Below are positions 1 through 12,073 of a stretch of DNA of 64,000 bases, piece after piece. This DNA comes from Rattus norvegicus (taxonomy: Eukaryota; Chordata; Mammalia; Rodentia; Muridae), in assembly GCF_036323735.1 (NCBI RefSeq), contig NC_086026.1, forward strand, positions 89,673,359 to 89,737,358, read 5' to 3'. The notes under the pieces are model-generated. The model saw nothing but the letters and a program-made list of their open reading frames with translations. It did not search any database and was not told where the DNA came from. The translations under genes were made by a program, and so were the position numbers. Numbering within the stretch: position 1 is the stretch's first letter; every line of letters begins with the position of its first letter.

Positions 1-41
<41 letters not shown>
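1..41 (+). repeat. (TG)n microsatellite
   Basis: An uninterrupted TG run that continues beyond the left window edge. Confidence 0.97.
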
Positions 42-43
<2 letters not shown>

Positions 44-303
44 ATGCATATGGAGATCAGAAGTGGACACTGGGAATCTTCCTTCATATTCTTTCTCTGT
101 AGTATTTACTGAGCCAAGAGTTGATGATGATTTGGCTAGTTTAGATAGCCTGCTTCCCCTTGTGATCTCATCTCCTAACCTTGGAAGCCCTAGGATTATA
201 GGTAGGTAATCAATTAACCAGCATGTACATGGGTATTGGGTATCTAAACTCTGACCTACACATATGTAGAGCAAGTACTTTACCAGCTAAGCCATTCCCC
301 TAG
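42..303 (-). mobile_element. B4-like SINE or composite, minus strand, with TG tract
   Basis: After the TG repeat, tgcatatggagatcagaagt and, near 250-300, gcaagtactttaccagctaagcc match the reverse complement of a rodent tRNA-derived/B4 composite SINE. Confidence 0.5.
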
Positions 304-305
304 TT

Positions 306-554
306 TGTTTTCTTTCTTTTCTTTCTTTCTTCCCTTCTTTCTTTCTGTCTGTCCATCCATCCATCAATCCATCCATCCACCTAACCATCCATCCATCCAC
401 CCATCCATCTGTCAATCCATCCATCCACCTAACCATCCATCCATCCACCCATCCATCTGTCTATCCATCCATCCATCCATCCATCCACCCATCCATCCAT
501 CCACCCATCCATCCATCCACCCATCCATCCACCCATCCATCTATCTGTCCATCT
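306..554 (+). repeat. (CTTT)n then (CCAT)n microsatellite
   Basis: A TTTC-rich tract (306-346) passes into about 200 bp of CCAT units with CCAC and CTGT variants. The Ser/Ile/His/Pro-repeat frames on it are not genes. Confidence 0.95.
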
Positions 555-946
555 ATAATTTATTTTTATTCGTTTATTTTTACTGGTGAAGGAGTGACTG
601 ATACAGGATAGATGACCCATCCACCCCTGTGTGAATAAAGTGTGAAGACCAAGTTTGTACCACAGCCTAGTGTTCTTAGGAGTATTGCTCTAGGTTCAGG
701 CCTTAAATTGACTCTGTGTCTTCAAACGTGGAAGAGAATTCTACCACTTCTCTAGAAAATTCATCAGGTTCTGGAGTTGCAGATATAGTCCGCAAATATT
801 AAGTGAAAACTATAGGCATAAAAACATAATGCATTAAATAATCTTTGTTATGGTATATCATTACATTTGTCCTATTTTGTTATTGTTATTAGTATCTCAC
901 TTTTCCCAGAACTCTGTCAAATATGTATGTGTATAAGAAGAAAAAT

Positions 947-1136
947 GTTGAGCTGGAGAAGTGGTTCAGTGGTTAAGAGCACCGACTGCTCCTCCAGAGG
1001 TCCTGAGTTTGATTCCCAGCAACCACATGGTGGCTCACAACCATCTGTAATGGGATCTGATGCCCTCTTCTGGTGTATCTGAAGACAGCTACAGTGTACT
1101 CATATACGTTAAATAAATAAATCTTTAAAAGAGAAG
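947..1136 (+). mobile_element. B2 SINE
   Basis: Near-consensus B2 text: A box ggttcagtggttaagagcac, caaccacatggtggctcaca, ctcttctggtg and an AAATAA tail. A short gaagaaaaat is repeated at both ends (937-946 and 1137-1146), a likely duplication. Confidence 0.92.
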
Positions 1137-1296
1137 GAAGAAAAATATTTATATTATGATCAATATTGTCTGTGGTTTTGTGCAAACAGGGGTCAGTCCC
1201 CAACTGTGTGCTTTGAGCACAAAGACAGACTACCATGTGACAGAGTGTGACATTGCTTTTGCTGTGACACATCCTTTGCCATGACTTACCAGTATC

Positions 1297-1460
1297 TGTA
1301 AAAAGATCAATAGAGGAGAGTCAAGTTGACAAGACCCAGTTTGCTATCCGGTCATAAAGACTCAGACTTTATTTTGATAGCTTTGGTTTACACAAGCTAT
1401 ATATAGAGTTTACAGGGAGCGAAGAGGACATAAGTAGAGAAGCCATCTAATGGAAGCTGT
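1297..1460 (-). mobile_element. Possible LTR fragment, minus strand
   Basis: On the minus strand an AATAAAGTCTGAGTC segment follows a TATATATAG run, and the sequence ends ...TTTTTACA at 1297. This arrangement looks like the R-U5 end of a rodent LTR. No matching end or duplication was found, so the call is weak. Confidence 0.28.
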
Positions 1461-2789
1461 TGGAACCTCCCAGATCAGCACTGTGTTGGCAGGGTAGACA
1501 AGATTTCATTTTGGGATACGGCAGTGGCAGTGGTCCTGGAAGAAAATGACCAAATTCCAATGTTTAATTTGAAAGCTGCATCCATACAACACTTTAATGT
1601 TTGCATTTGGGAGGTGGAGAGATAAGGAATAATCAGGATTTTGATTTGAGTGATTACAATATCCACTCCAGGAAAAAGGAAATTTAGTAAGCAGCCAAGT
1701 GTTCTGTATAAGATACATTTTGTTGGTGAGGCATATTTAATATTCAAGTGGGCTGTCAGAATAGACAATATGGGTGCTTATCCAATCATCCCTTACTTAA
1801 TGAATTAAATGAACATTGTTTCAGTTGAAGATTTTCTTTTCATTTAAAGACGAGGTTTTTGTCCTCTATAAAAAGTAGCCTTATTAGTACAAATCAACTG
1901 AAATGTATACTCCAGTATTCTGTAATGCACTTGGTAAGTATTCATAGGATTTAGATTCCCCAGGCTGAGTCTTGAGTGGGCCAAGAGTAGTCAAAACCTT
2001 TCAGAGGACTGAATTTGAAGCCAAGCATCATCTGGCTGCCCCTGGGACCTGTGACTGAATAGACGGCTCAAAGCCAAGTCTTCTCCGGATTGTTCCTGAT
2101 TCAAACTGATCACACAGGCAGATGATAGGAAGGGCAGGGCTCCTGAGCCTTTGTGAGGAAGACGTAGCTCAGCTAATCGCCCACAGGAAGTTGGTGTGTC
2201 CCTTGCCAGCTCAGCGTGCACTCACTTCATGTTCTCCTCCACACTTTGAAGAACGGATGCAGAGAGGGACAAAGAAGAGAGGGCAGACAGGGACAAGACG
2301 GAAGCCGGAGCAGTTAGGGTCTCTTCCGGGATCTCGTCCTGGAGGCCTAGAGATGTATCGTCTGTTATATTTAAGTGTGGCACTACACGCTACTATGCCT
2401 CTTCCTCTGAGACCCCAAATTCCCAGGAGTTACAGATATCAGGAGATATCAGACAAACCTGAAAACAGTAAAGACCTGAGCAAATCAGAAAGCCCTGGAG
2501 GGAAGGAAGGGGACATAGCTCAGGCATGCAGTAAGAACATTTAGAATACAGGATTTCTTGACACTGGAAGAAATGGTGAAGGTTAAGTATAACAAAATAT
2601 TGCCCCTTTCTACTCGCATACTAGATGTGGGAGGGCTGTAGCCCATCACGTCTAGTTTCCTTTATATTTCAAGTCAGACCAATGTGTTTTCTTAATCACT
2701 TAAGGAAAAGCATAAGCCGAGCACAGTACACACTCGTCAGTCATCCCTGTGCTTGGGAAGTGGGAGTTACAGGTACCAGAAAGGATGGG

Positions 2790-3070
2790 TAAGGATACCC
2801 ACCCTCCAAATCCTGGACTCTACACTAGCTCCCAGCACCCTGCCCCTAACTTGATTCTGATTGGTGAATAAAGATGCCGCCAGCCAATAGCTGGGGAGAA
2901 GAGACATAGGCAGGGTTGAGAACCACAGAGAAGAGAGATAGAAGAAGAAACTGCAGGAGCAAGAGAGGTGCCATGCTCTAGGGTCCAAAATAACATGGCC
3001 CAGAGGACTGCCTGATTGGAGTTAAGAGCAGTCCAGCTGGAACAGAGTAAATAGTGATATAGTGATAGTT
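2790..3070 (+). mobile_element. Possible rodent LTR-derived repeat
   Basis: The phrase gattggtgaataaagatgcc followed by gccagccaatagctggg resembles rodent ERV LTR text that I have seen in many loci. Boundaries and family are not determined. Confidence 0.28.
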
Positions 3071-3135
3071 TAGGGTCATAGATGGGAAGGTAACATGGAG
3101 GTAGGCAGCTGCCCCCTGCTATTATACAAAGGCCG

Positions 3136-3325
3136 TGCGTGTGTGTGTGTGTCTGTGTCTGTGTGTGAGTCTGTGTGTCTGCGTTTCTCTCTCTCTGTGG
3201 GTGTGTGTGTCTGTCTGTCTGTCTGTGTGTGAGTCTGTGTGTCTGCGTTTCTGTGTGTGTGTGTGTGTGTCTATATCTGTGTCTGTGTGTCTGTGTGTGA
3301 GTCTGTGTGTCTGCGTTTCTGTGTG

Positions 3326-3368
<43 letters not shown>

Positions 3369-3402
3369 GTGTGTCTTTATGTCTGTGTGTGTGTCTTTCA
3401 TC
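3136..3402 (+). repeat. (TG)/(CTGT) array with longer-period structure
   Basis: TG and CTGT units. The phrase gagtctgtgtgtctgcgttt recurs at 3167, 3231 and 3299, so a 64-68-bp unit has itself been duplicated. It ends in a pure CTGT run (3328-3365). Confidence 0.93.
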
Positions 3403-3896
3403 CAGAAACCTAAATGGTCTAAGGCGGGTAGAACCCCATACCAGGATTTTTTTTTAAATATTACTTCTTTTTACTACATATTCTAGAGCGTACTTGCACT
3501 TCTTCATGCTGTAGCAAGGAATCCGCAGATCACACTGCTAACACTTTGCTCTGAGTTAGCCTTTAACGGAGATGTGCCACAGGAGAAACACGAAGCTCAG
3601 CAGCTTTGGGAATAAGTAACTGCACTTCATAGAAGGGTGGGTAACAAGGGACATAATGAGGGGGTAAGGAGGAAGTGCAGGCAGCAACATGGCCAGAAGC
3701 AACAACATCAAAAGCTCAGACGAGGTTGACTGACAGCCCAGAGAGTCAAGGCTAAACTGTGGAATACCCACACTGCCTTTGTGGAGTGCACTAGCTAGAG
3801 ATTTAGGGATGTTGTCTTCTCTCTTCTCAGATTGCCAGCTTTCTGAATAAAGCATGGCTTTGTTCAATTCAGTTCCTGTCTCTGTTCATTGGAGTC

Positions 3897-4022
3897 TGTG
3901 GTGACGGGCAAGACAAACTCTAGTATTCCAGTTATAGAGGCAGGATAAACAGGAGCTTGGGGGCATCTTTGGCTACGTTGAGTTAAAAGGCAGCTTCGGC
4001 TACATGAGACCCTGTCCCAAAA
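3897..4022 (+). mobile_element. Diverged B1-related SINE
   Basis: The end reads cggctacatgagaccctgtc followed by A-rich sequence, typical of old B1/B4-type SINEs. The 5' part is unclear. Confidence 0.42.
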
Positions 4023-4029
4023 ATCAGAA

Positions 4030-4185
4030 AACAGTCTAGTTGGGCATGGTGGAGCATGCATGCAGTCCCAGCAGTTAGGAGGTGAAAGCAAGAGGATCAT
4101 CAGAAGTTCAAGGCCATCCTCAGCTACGTAATAAGTTCGAGGCCAGGCAGCACTGTGTGAGACCTCATCTCAAAATAACCACTCA
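4030..4185 (+). mobile_element. Diverged B1-related SINE
   Basis: The order tgggcatggtggagcatgca, cagtcccagcagttaggagg, gttcgaggccagg, gagacctcatctc is old B1-like. It adjoins a similar element just upstream. Confidence 0.62.
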
Positions 4186-5404
4186 TGCAAACAACAAACA
4201 AAAATACCAATTACTTTGTAAACGCTTACTCTTCAGGAGCCATACAGAAATAGGAGGAGAATCCTCATGGCACAGTGTTTCTGGACTGGAAAGGAACCAG
4301 TTGAGATTGACTTGACTTTTAGTTGCAGCTGGAGCTCAAATTCAGTCCCTGAATATTATTTAACCAGTTTCCTGGCTAAGAGCTCACATCCAAGAACTAA
4401 ACATGTTGTGCGCTGAGCATGAAAGACCCAACCTTTGATTAATCTTTCCTGTTCAAACTTTTCACCACCACGAAGCACTTTCCAAACACAAGCATTCTTG
4501 GAAAAGAGACTGCGCACTTGGTTAAGGAGCCAGAGAGGAGAGGAGAGCAAACACTTGAAACAGCACCACCCAAGTTCGGGCTCCCTCTCAGAATCCAGGA
4601 TTTGGAATGCTAATCTGAGGACCTCCTTCCACCATGGACAACAGGCAGAAATAGAAACCTAATACAGTCACTCACTGAGGTGCTAAGACTCAGCACGGTT
4701 TTTCCAGCACTTTCCTTAACTCTTTCTTGGTGCATGGACTGAAAACACACTGACCTGATTATTGTGGTTTGCCCTGAAGTTGTCTGTATTTTGATGCTAA
4801 TTCCACTGCCCCAAGGACAGCTGCCTAGTCATGTGCTCAGGACTCAGGTGACTTCACCAGAACCTTCTCCCATTGAATTTGTAAAATACAGGTAAGGGGC
4901 AGGTACAGGATAGAAGGAGGCCTGTCATTGGAGAAGGAAGGATGGGTGGGAGAGAAGTTCGAAGGAAGAGGAGAAGACTGGAACGGAAAAGGGAAGAGAG
5001 AGGAGGGAGGGGGAGAGAAGCCATGGCAGATGATGTTAAGATTCTGCTCTGTGTATTTACAGGTTGTTATTAATGTTCTTAAGGGGTGGATAGTACTGGG
5101 CTTTGTATGTTTAAGTGGGCAATTATATCTTACCAATCGGGACAAAGATCATTGTGCTGTGTGTCCTTTTATGTGACGTTTTGAGTGTAGGAAACTGCGG
5201 CAGCAGGAGACACTGGGCCGCTGCGGAGTTGGGATGTTTCCACCAAGGTATCTAGCAGATATCTTGGGGCACTGCAGTGCTGAACCTAGCGAGGTAAAAG
5301 ACAGCCATACTTTTTATTATTTTTTATATTTTACAACAACACCCAATGGTTTAACAGTGGCCAATTTGGAGCAGAACTCCAGAGTTTGTCATCCTACAGC
5401 CAAA

Positions 5405-6763
5405 AAGGCACAGAGATGCAAAAATACTCAATAAAATGCTCAAAAACTGGTTCCAAGAACACATAAAAACATCATTCACCATAATCAGGTAGGCTTCATC
5501 CCAGGGATACAGAAATGATTTGATATATGAAAATCTATCAATGCAATCCACCACATAAAAAATTTCAAAGAAAATCACACAATATCATATCATTAGATAC
5601 TGAAATAGCCTTACACAAAATCCAACACCTCTTCATGGTAAAAGTCTTGGAGAGATCAGGAATTCAAGGTTCATACCTAAATATATTAAAAGCAACATAC
5701 GGTAAATCAATAGCCAACATCAAATTAAATGGAGAGAATCTTGAAGCAATTCCACTAAAATCAGGAACAAGGCTGTCCCCACTTTCTGTATCTATTCAAT
5801 ATAGTGTTTGAAGTTCTAACTAAAGCCATAAGACAACAAAAGAAGTCAAGGTATCACTATTTGCAGATGGTATGATTGTATATACATAAGCTATCCCCAA
5901 AATTCTACCAAAGAACTTCAGCTGATAAACAGCTTCAGCATAGTGACTGGGTATAAAATTAACTCAAACAAATCAGTAGCCTTCTACTTCTCAAAGGATA
6001 AATGGGCTGAGAAAGAAATTATGGAAACAACACCCATCATAATAGCCACAAATAATATAAAATATCTTGGTGTGACTCTAACCAAGCAAGTCAAAGATCT
6101 GAATGAGAAGAACTTCAAGTCTCTCAAGAAAGAAATGGAAGAATACTTCAGAAGATGGACAGATCCCCCATGCTGATGGATCGGTAGGATTGATAGAGTT
6201 AAAATGGACATCCTATACCAAAAGCAACCTGCAGTTTCAGTGCAATCCCCATCAAATTTCCAACTCAATTCTTCACAGAGATAGAAAAAGCAATTCTCAA
6301 ATTTATATGGAATATGAGAATAGCAAAAACAATACTGAACAGTAAAAGAACTGGAGGAATCACCATTCCTGACCTCAAACTGTGCTGCAGAGCAATAGTG
6401 GTAAAAAACAAAAAACAAACAAACAAAAAGCAAAAATTAAAAAACCCCGCATAGTATTGGTACAAAAACAGATAAGTAGATCAATGTAATTGAATCAGAA
6501 ACCCAGAAATAAACCCACAGAGCTACAGACACTTGATTTTTGACAAAGAAGCCAAGACCATACAGAAGAAAGAATCTTCAACAAATGGTGCTGGTCTAAC
6601 TGGCAGTCTGCATGTAGAAGAATGTGTATTGATCCATATTTACTCTACCCAAAACTCAAGTCTAAGTGAATCGAGAACCTCAACGTAAAACCAGATACAC
6701 CGACTGTAATAGAAAGGAAAGTGGGAAGTAGCCTTGAGTGCATTGGCCCAGGAGAAAAAAGAC
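5405..6763 (+). mobile_element. Degraded L1 ORF2 fragment (reverse transcriptase to C-domain start)
   Basis: This stretch is collinear with about 16140-17500 of the full L1: finger/palm segments such as KVLERSGIQG, NIKLNGENLEAIPLKSGT and YLGVTLTKQVKDL can be read. It is truncated at both ends and lacks about 30 bp before the active site. The catalytic FADD box reads FADG (near 5869), and several stops and frameshifts are present. It is an older rodent L1 copy with no coding capacity. Confidence 0.88.
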
Positions 6764-6993
6764 TTAAGGGGACTCTCAGCTCTGAGAATCCCATGATTGA
6801 ACCCTTTTTTGTTGAGGCCTTTCTGTATTTTCACAGCACTGCTTCATTGTCTTCCTTCTGCCCAAGCCTTCCTTCATTGCATTTTTATGGTATTCCCCAC
6901 TCCCACCCCCAGCCCCATCAACCATTCTTTGTGTGCTGGTCATTAGACTTCAGAATTCTAATTCCTCTCCTTTCTTAAAAGATGCCCGTCCCC

Positions 6994-7142
6994 AACCCAG
7001 AAATGGTGGACCACTCCTTTAATCCTAGCACCCAGGAGCCAGAGACAAGCAGATGGCTGTCAGTTCAAAGTCAGCCTAATCTACATAGTGACTTTCAGAA
7101 CAACATTCCACGTGACATTATGGGACCCTGTCTCAAAACCAA
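6994..7142 (+). mobile_element. B1 SINE (diverged)
   Basis: The text agaaatggtggaccactcct, ttaatcctagcacccagg, tcaaagtcagcctaatctac and gggaccctgtctcaaaacc follows B1 order. Confidence 0.78.
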
Positions 7143-7360
7143 GGAAACAACAAACAACATCAACAACACACACATCAAAACAAATCAGAAAACAAAGCTG
7201 TAGCAATTTTCTTGGTCATCAGACTAAAAATCGTAAGTGGTAACTTTCCTGATCAAGTTTAAACTCCATGAAGTCAATGTCTGACCTCGTTTCTAAGTCA
7301 TCTACTTCTTCCTCCTCCATACATTGGGAGAAGGGAAGTGTTCTCTTATTCAGAAGGTAA

Positions 7361-7576
7361 GAAAGTAGATGCAGGGCTGGAGACATGGCTCAGCGGTTAA
7401 GAACACTGACTGCTCTTCCAGAGGTCCTGAGTTCAATTCCCAGCAACCACATGGTGGCTCACAACCATCTGTAATGGGATCCGATGCCCTCCTGTAATGT
7501 GTATCTGAGGACAGATGCAGTGTACTCATATAAATAAAAATAAAAAAAATCTTTAAGAAAAAGAAGGTAGATGCAG
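7361..7576 (+). mobile_element. B2 SINE with target-site duplications
   Basis: The B2 body at 7375-7562 is near consensus. Flanks GAAAGTAGATGCAG (7361-7374) and GAAGGTAGATGCAG (7563-7576) differ at one base. Confidence 0.93.
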
Positions 7577-7865
7577 AAAAAAGTTATTTTCAAACCTGAC
7601 TCTGTCAGTTACCTATTGGAAAGGGAACTTGTTGGCAGGAGTTTTAATCTGCTTCCCCATTTGTCAGTGGAGACAAGAATCAACAGTACAGTTTTGCAAG
7701 ATGAAAACAAGGTGGTGTATGTCTATCTCATCAGAAAAGTTGATTCAACTAGCTGTTAGTCAAGCGCTAAGCTTGGAGAAGAGGGCTCAGATGGTTTCTG
7801 ATTTAAAACAATCCCAACAATTCCAGTCTGCTAGAGCAAGTTCTCAGGCATAGTAGGTCTTGGTT

Positions 7866-8063
7866 GTGGCTAGAGAGATGGCTCAGCAGTTAAGAACTCT
7901 TGCAGAGGACCCTGGTTTGAGTCTCAGCACCCACATGGTGGCTTTTGAGCACCTGTAATTCCAATTTCTTGGAATCTAATCTTCTGGCCTTTGTGGCTAC
8001 ATGTGATGTTCAGACAAATGCAGGCAAACATTTATACACATAAGATAAATCTCTCTTTTTTCA
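7866..8063 (+). mobile_element. B3 SINE
   Basis: It reads ctagagagatggctcagcag, then tcttgcagaggaccctggtt and cagcacccacatggtggc, the B3 version of the B2 superfamily. Confidence 0.85.
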
Positions 8064-8338
8064 AGTAGTAAAGAAATAGTGGGTTTTGCCCACCTTCACA
8101 CTGATTTAAAGGAATTTCTTCTCCACTTGGGTCCCTAGAACTACACTTTCTACTGAAAAGGTAAAAGAGTTTCTCCTGAGATGGTGATTTGTATAGTTCT
8201 CAAAACAAAACAGGAACATGTACTCCGAAGCCTTGCTGCAATATTATATGATGATATTTATGTTGTTTCCAGCTGAGTTTATAAAGTCCAAAAGCTTTAC
8301 AAACCTATACTCACAATGGTAGATTTAGACAGCGCACA

Positions 8339-8385
<47 letters not shown>

Positions 8386-9400
8386 CCTCTTTTTGATGTA
8401 GTCTGGCATTTTTGGAGCAGCCCTAGTGAAGCTTAGGATTAAAATAATAAGACATGCATCTCCGACAGAGAATAAAATACAAACCCTGGAGGTGATCTCC
8501 CCTGCTCAGTCTCACGCCTTCAAAGCTCAAGGCCAATAGAAATGTGGGCCAGACAGAATGTAGCGTATTATTCAATCAAGGAAGCTTCCTTTATCCAATC
8601 TTATTGGCACAAGATGTTTTCATCTCTATTATTAAAATTTCAAGTTAAACCAATGCCCTTTTCATGGCATTTTCTCTTTCCAACTTGGGACTCTGTGTAG
8701 TATATGGTGATAATAATTCATGACCAGTCTGTTAGCATAGCACAGAAAGCAGAGAATATCGTACTTTCCATTTGTAATACTTAATTTGGAGAACTCCTGT
8801 ACCAGATGAACTGAAGAACTCTTGAAGGGTGAAAATCATTTCTGCATTGTCTTTACAGTCAAAGGGCAAGGGGATGATGGGTGAGGAGGCTTCACTATAA
8901 TCACCCCCTCACAATGCATCCTAAGAAAACATACCAGATATGCTATTCCAAAGCTGCTTCAAAACCAGTCCTGGGGATACTCTGGCAATCGACTGCTCTA
9001 GAGTAGATGCTGATAGCCCTGAGACACCATTGATACCTCTCTTTATATTTTTCTACAACCACAACTCTGCTTTTTAAGCTTTTGTGATATACTTTGAACA
9101 AAAAACCCTGAATGATAGAGAGAACCCCCTTCCCCGGGACAACAAGACATTTTGCACAAGTTCTCAGTTTACGTGAATCCAGTTTGGCACCCATAGGGAC
9201 TGAACTCGGAAGCTTTAGGCAATGCCCAACACCTAGGGTTTCGGTGTTCAATAGATGTCTAGATGTGGACTCACCAATACCTGCTTCTGAGACATATTAC
9301 GGGTCCCTTTTTATCAACATAAACCATTGTCTAGAAAAAGGAGGACTCTATAGTGGAGAAGTACAAGTAAAGAAAATAAAGTTTAAATATTGCAGGTGCA
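8064..9400. other. Intronic DNA without recognised genes
   Basis: Apart from the CA repeat at 8345-8383, this is AT-rich unique-looking sequence. The 176-codon frame at 9112-9642 runs into microsatellite and is not supported. Confidence 0.6.
8345..8383 (+). repeat. (CA)n microsatellite
   Basis: About 18 CA units, preceded by ATAC. Confidence 0.95.
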
Positions 9401-9407
9401 GGAGAGT

Positions 9408-9477
9408 CAGTCTCTCTCTCTCTCTCATTCTCTCTCTCGCTCATATTCACTTACTGTGTGTGTGTGTCTGTGTGTGT

Positions 9478-9520
<43 letters not shown>
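9408..9520 (+). repeat. (TC)n and (TG)n compound microsatellite
   Basis: A TC run (about 9410-9438) then a TG run (9455-9520) with two CTG interruptions. Confidence 0.95.
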
Positions 9521-9711
9521 GGGGTAGGGGTGAGGCACCTTACCCTTCCACACCCAGAGGGACAAGAGGGACAAGCTTAGCGAACATGGACAAAGCCCCT
9601 GGGACATCACAACGCTTTCTTCTTTGCACATTCTCAGAATAGACACAGAGGCACCTGAAGGGACATTCTTGGCTGTTTGTTTGTTACTAACAAAAAGGCT
9701 TTGGAGGTGCG

Positions 9712-9980
9712 AACTGGCTGGTTTTGTGTGTCTACTTGACACAAGCTAGAGTCATTCGAGAGAAAGGAGCCTCATTTGAGGAAATGCCTCCTTAGATCAA
9801 GCTATAATGCATTTTCTCAATTAGTGGTCACTGGGAGGAGGCCCAGCCTATTGTGAGCGGTGCTATTACTGGGCTGGTGTCTTGGGTTCTTTAAGAAAGG
9901 TTGAGCAAGCCATGTGAAGCAAGACAGTAAGCTTGTTGTTCATGGTGTTTTGTTGTAGCAATAGAAACTCTAAGATAGGG
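9712..9980 (+). mobile_element. Rodent interspersed repeat (MaLR/MLT1-like LTR?)
   Basis: The segment from ggctggttttgtgtgtctac to agcaatagaaactctaagat is a common rodent dispersed repeat (tcaacttgacacaagctaga type). I think it is an ERVL-MaLR LTR derivative but cannot name the family with certainty. Confidence 0.5.
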
Positions 9981-10215
9981 AAGAGGAGAAGGGAAGGGAA
10001 ACATGTGAGCAAAGACTTGTCGTAGTCCCTTAGGACCCCAGCTAATGCTCTGAAGTGTAACTTTCCAGGAGAGAGGTGAGAGGAACAGGCACCAGGAGAG
10101 GGAGGAGGGGGACCAGGGAGGGGGAGGAGGTAGAGTGATGCTCGGGAGTCAGGAGAAGGAGGATGGACATTCAGACAGAGGGAGGCCAGAGATGGGGAGA
10201 GAGAGGCTAGGAAGC
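9978..10215 (+). repeat. GA/GGGA-rich purine region
   Basis: Low-complexity purine-rich DNA (for example gagggaggagggggaccagg) with scattered pyrimidines. Confidence 0.7.
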
Positions 10216-10384
10216 CCAGAGAGGTAGAGCCACAGTATGGGTGACCTGATGTCCTGCCAGGTCCTTAAGATTTAAATACAAATGCTCACTTCAAAAGCAG
10301 GACCAACCCAGAGCATTTTAGTGGGGTAGTTTGGAAACCACCTGGGAATGGAGTTACCGATGATTCTGAGATAACCACACATAT

Positions 10385-10457
10385 GCTAGGAACAGAACTA
10401 GGGTCCTCTGCAAAACCAGTGAGCACCTTAATTTTCAAACCATCTCTCCAATCCCTG
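10385..10457 (-). mobile_element. B3 SINE fragment, minus strand
   Basis: The reverse complement gives ggattggagagatggtttga and ttttgcagaggaccctagtt, the promoter region of a B3 element only. Confidence 0.72.
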
Positions 10458-10469
10458 GGTTTTTAAGGT

Positions 10470-10572
10470 AGTAACTCAGGTAGCCTGGCATGTCCTCTAA
10501 CTCACTATGTAGCCAAGGTTAGCTAGCCTTCCATTCCTGATCCTCCTGATTCTACTTTCCAAATGCTGAGAG
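10470..10572 (-). mobile_element. Diverged B1-type SINE, minus strand
   Basis: The text ctcactatgtagccaaggtt followed by ttccaaatgctgagagg is an inverted, decayed B1-like copy. Confidence 0.5.
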
Positions 10573-10949
10573 GCCAAGGAACCGGGAGAGGGGGGTCTAA
10601 TTGCCCTAGCAGGGCTTCCTATCATGCTGGATCTACAGTTTAAGACCAGATAGTTCTCAAACTGAGGGCAGGGGCTTATTCTCCCTGGTTACCCAAGGTT
10701 ACCAGAAATGCTTAACCAGCTCATCTGTTCAAACAAGCGAGCCTTGGCTAACTGCAATTTAAAAGAAACACAAAGAAACTGTCATTTAGGAACATAGGAC
10801 ATATAACCTAATTGCTTTCTTTCCATTTCTCCCCCTAAACCCAGGAAGAGGTAACATTACCAATTACATATTTTTTTAAACTTTATAAATTCAACCTGTT
10901 TGGTATCATGTGTTGGTTTTGGTTTGTTGTTTGATTTTTGTTGTTGTTT

Positions 10950-11075
10950 TGTTTTGTTTTTGAGACAAGCTTTCATGTAGCACAGACTGACCTTGAACTT
11001 GTTATATTGCTGAGGCTGGCCCTGAGCCTTCTGCCTCCACATCCCAAAGGGTGGGGGTTACAAGCAGTTCAATGT
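10950..11075 (-). mobile_element. B1 SINE, minus strand
   Basis: The T-rich tail then tttgagacaagctttcatgt, ctgaccttgaacttgttata and cttctgcctccacatcccaa follow inverted B1 order. Confidence 0.78.
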
Positions 11076-11744
11076 CAGTGGTTTCATCAAAGAAGTAACC
11101 ATTTGATGGAAGGACAGGAGAGATATAAACGAGTGAGTCCAGCAGCTATGTAGAAAGCTTTACCACTGAGATCTCTGCTTCTGGTTGACGGGCTGTGGTT
11201 TACAGAAACAGTGCTACGAGAGTAGATGTGTAGGGTGAACTCTAGGGAGCAGAGGATGCCCTGGATGAGTAAAGTCTTTAGTGAATTTTGATTGTTGGCA
11301 TGGGGGCAGCCATGTCTAGGACTCTAATACCTCAGCCCCAAAGGTGGGTCAAAACCTTTCCCAGGTGAGGCTTGGAGGAATGACAAAGTTTTCCTCCTGG
11401 GCGGTGCAAACCATTGACCAGTTTGCGCAAAAAACCTAGCACCTGCCGCTTCCTCCCCTTGGATGTTCACTGTATGAAACCAGCCATAGAGATTTCCTAC
11501 AGAAACTGGCTCCCCCCACCCAAGTACATAACGAACACGCTAAGGTTCCGGGTTGTAGCAATAGGTGCTACTCCATCAGAGTGCACACACCCAACCTGAC
11601 CACAGTTTTTCTGTACATGTGTCTGTGTGTCTGTCATTTTTTCCTCCCCTCACAGGCCCTAGTCAGGGCTCCAAGACCGATGGCCGGTGGGTCATGGTAG
11701 AACGGTTTTGGTTTGGTTTCTTAAAAATGTAAAGTGTGGACCTA

Positions 11745-11868
11745 GGGCTGTAGAGGTGGCTCAGGAGTTGAAAGCACTCGTTGCTCTTATAGCACATGTG
11801 GATTTGGTTTCCATCACCCACGCGGTAGCTCACAGTCATTTACAACTCCAGTTCTAGGGGACCCAGAT
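11745..11868 (+). mobile_element. Truncated B3 SINE beside the Filip1 5' splice site
   Basis: The text gctgtagaggtggctcagga, ccatcacccacgcggtagct, caactccagttctaggggac is B3-like and lacks the 3' end. It stops about 26 bp from the exon donor at 11894. Confidence 0.75.
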
Positions 11869-11894
11869 GTGACGGGCGCCTGCGCGTAGGTTAC

Positions 11895-12073
11895 CTCTCT
11901 CGCTCCTGCTCCAGCAGGTTGGTGAAGTCGTCGCTCTTGTTCATGTAGTCAGTGTGCTTGTGCTTCTCGTTCTCCAGCTCGTACACGGTGCGCCTGTGAC
12001 ACTTCTCAGCCAGCAGCAGCTGCTCTAGCATGCGGCGGTACGTCTCCTTCTGCTTTTCCTCCAGTCTGTCCAG
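11895..12073 (-). CDS. Filip1: Filip1 internal coding exon (about residues 150-209)
   Basis: Read on the minus strand, this 179-bp exon encodes 59 codons plus two bases. It begins LDRLEEKQKETYRRM and ends LLEQERER, a charged, Leu-rich coiled-coil stretch that I recognise as the N-terminal CortBP2-like region of filamin A-interacting protein 1. The acceptor is a pyrimidine-rich tract ending ctctctcag just above 12073. The donor GTAACC follows the last AG of a split Arg codon, giving a phase-2 donor; reading through it hits TAA at once, as expected for an intron. FILIP1 is a cytoplasmic, actin-associated protein that binds filamin A and promotes its degradation, and so restrains neuronal migration. 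The paralogue FILIP1L differs at many positions here, so Filip1 is preferred. Residue numbers rest on memory of the roughly 1,210-residue family protein. Confidence 0.95.

Larger units (their letters stand above)
1..11894 (-). other. Filip1: Filip1 intron (partial), downstream of the 11895-12073 exon
   Basis: The intron begins at the donor GTAACC (11894 downward) and continues past the window edge. I see no exon with FILIP1-like residues and splice sites here. Open frames at 2122-2544 (+) and in the SINEs and microsatellites look incidental. Confidence 0.75.

Noticed and set aside
305..620. Open frames rich in Ser-Ile-His-Pro or Trp-Met-Asp-Gly
   Set aside because: They are translations of the CCAT tetranucleotide array on either strand; there is no gene signal.
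2122..2544. 140-codon plus-strand frame
   Set aside because: No recognisable domain, no splice context, and the low-complexity basic composition fits a chance frame.
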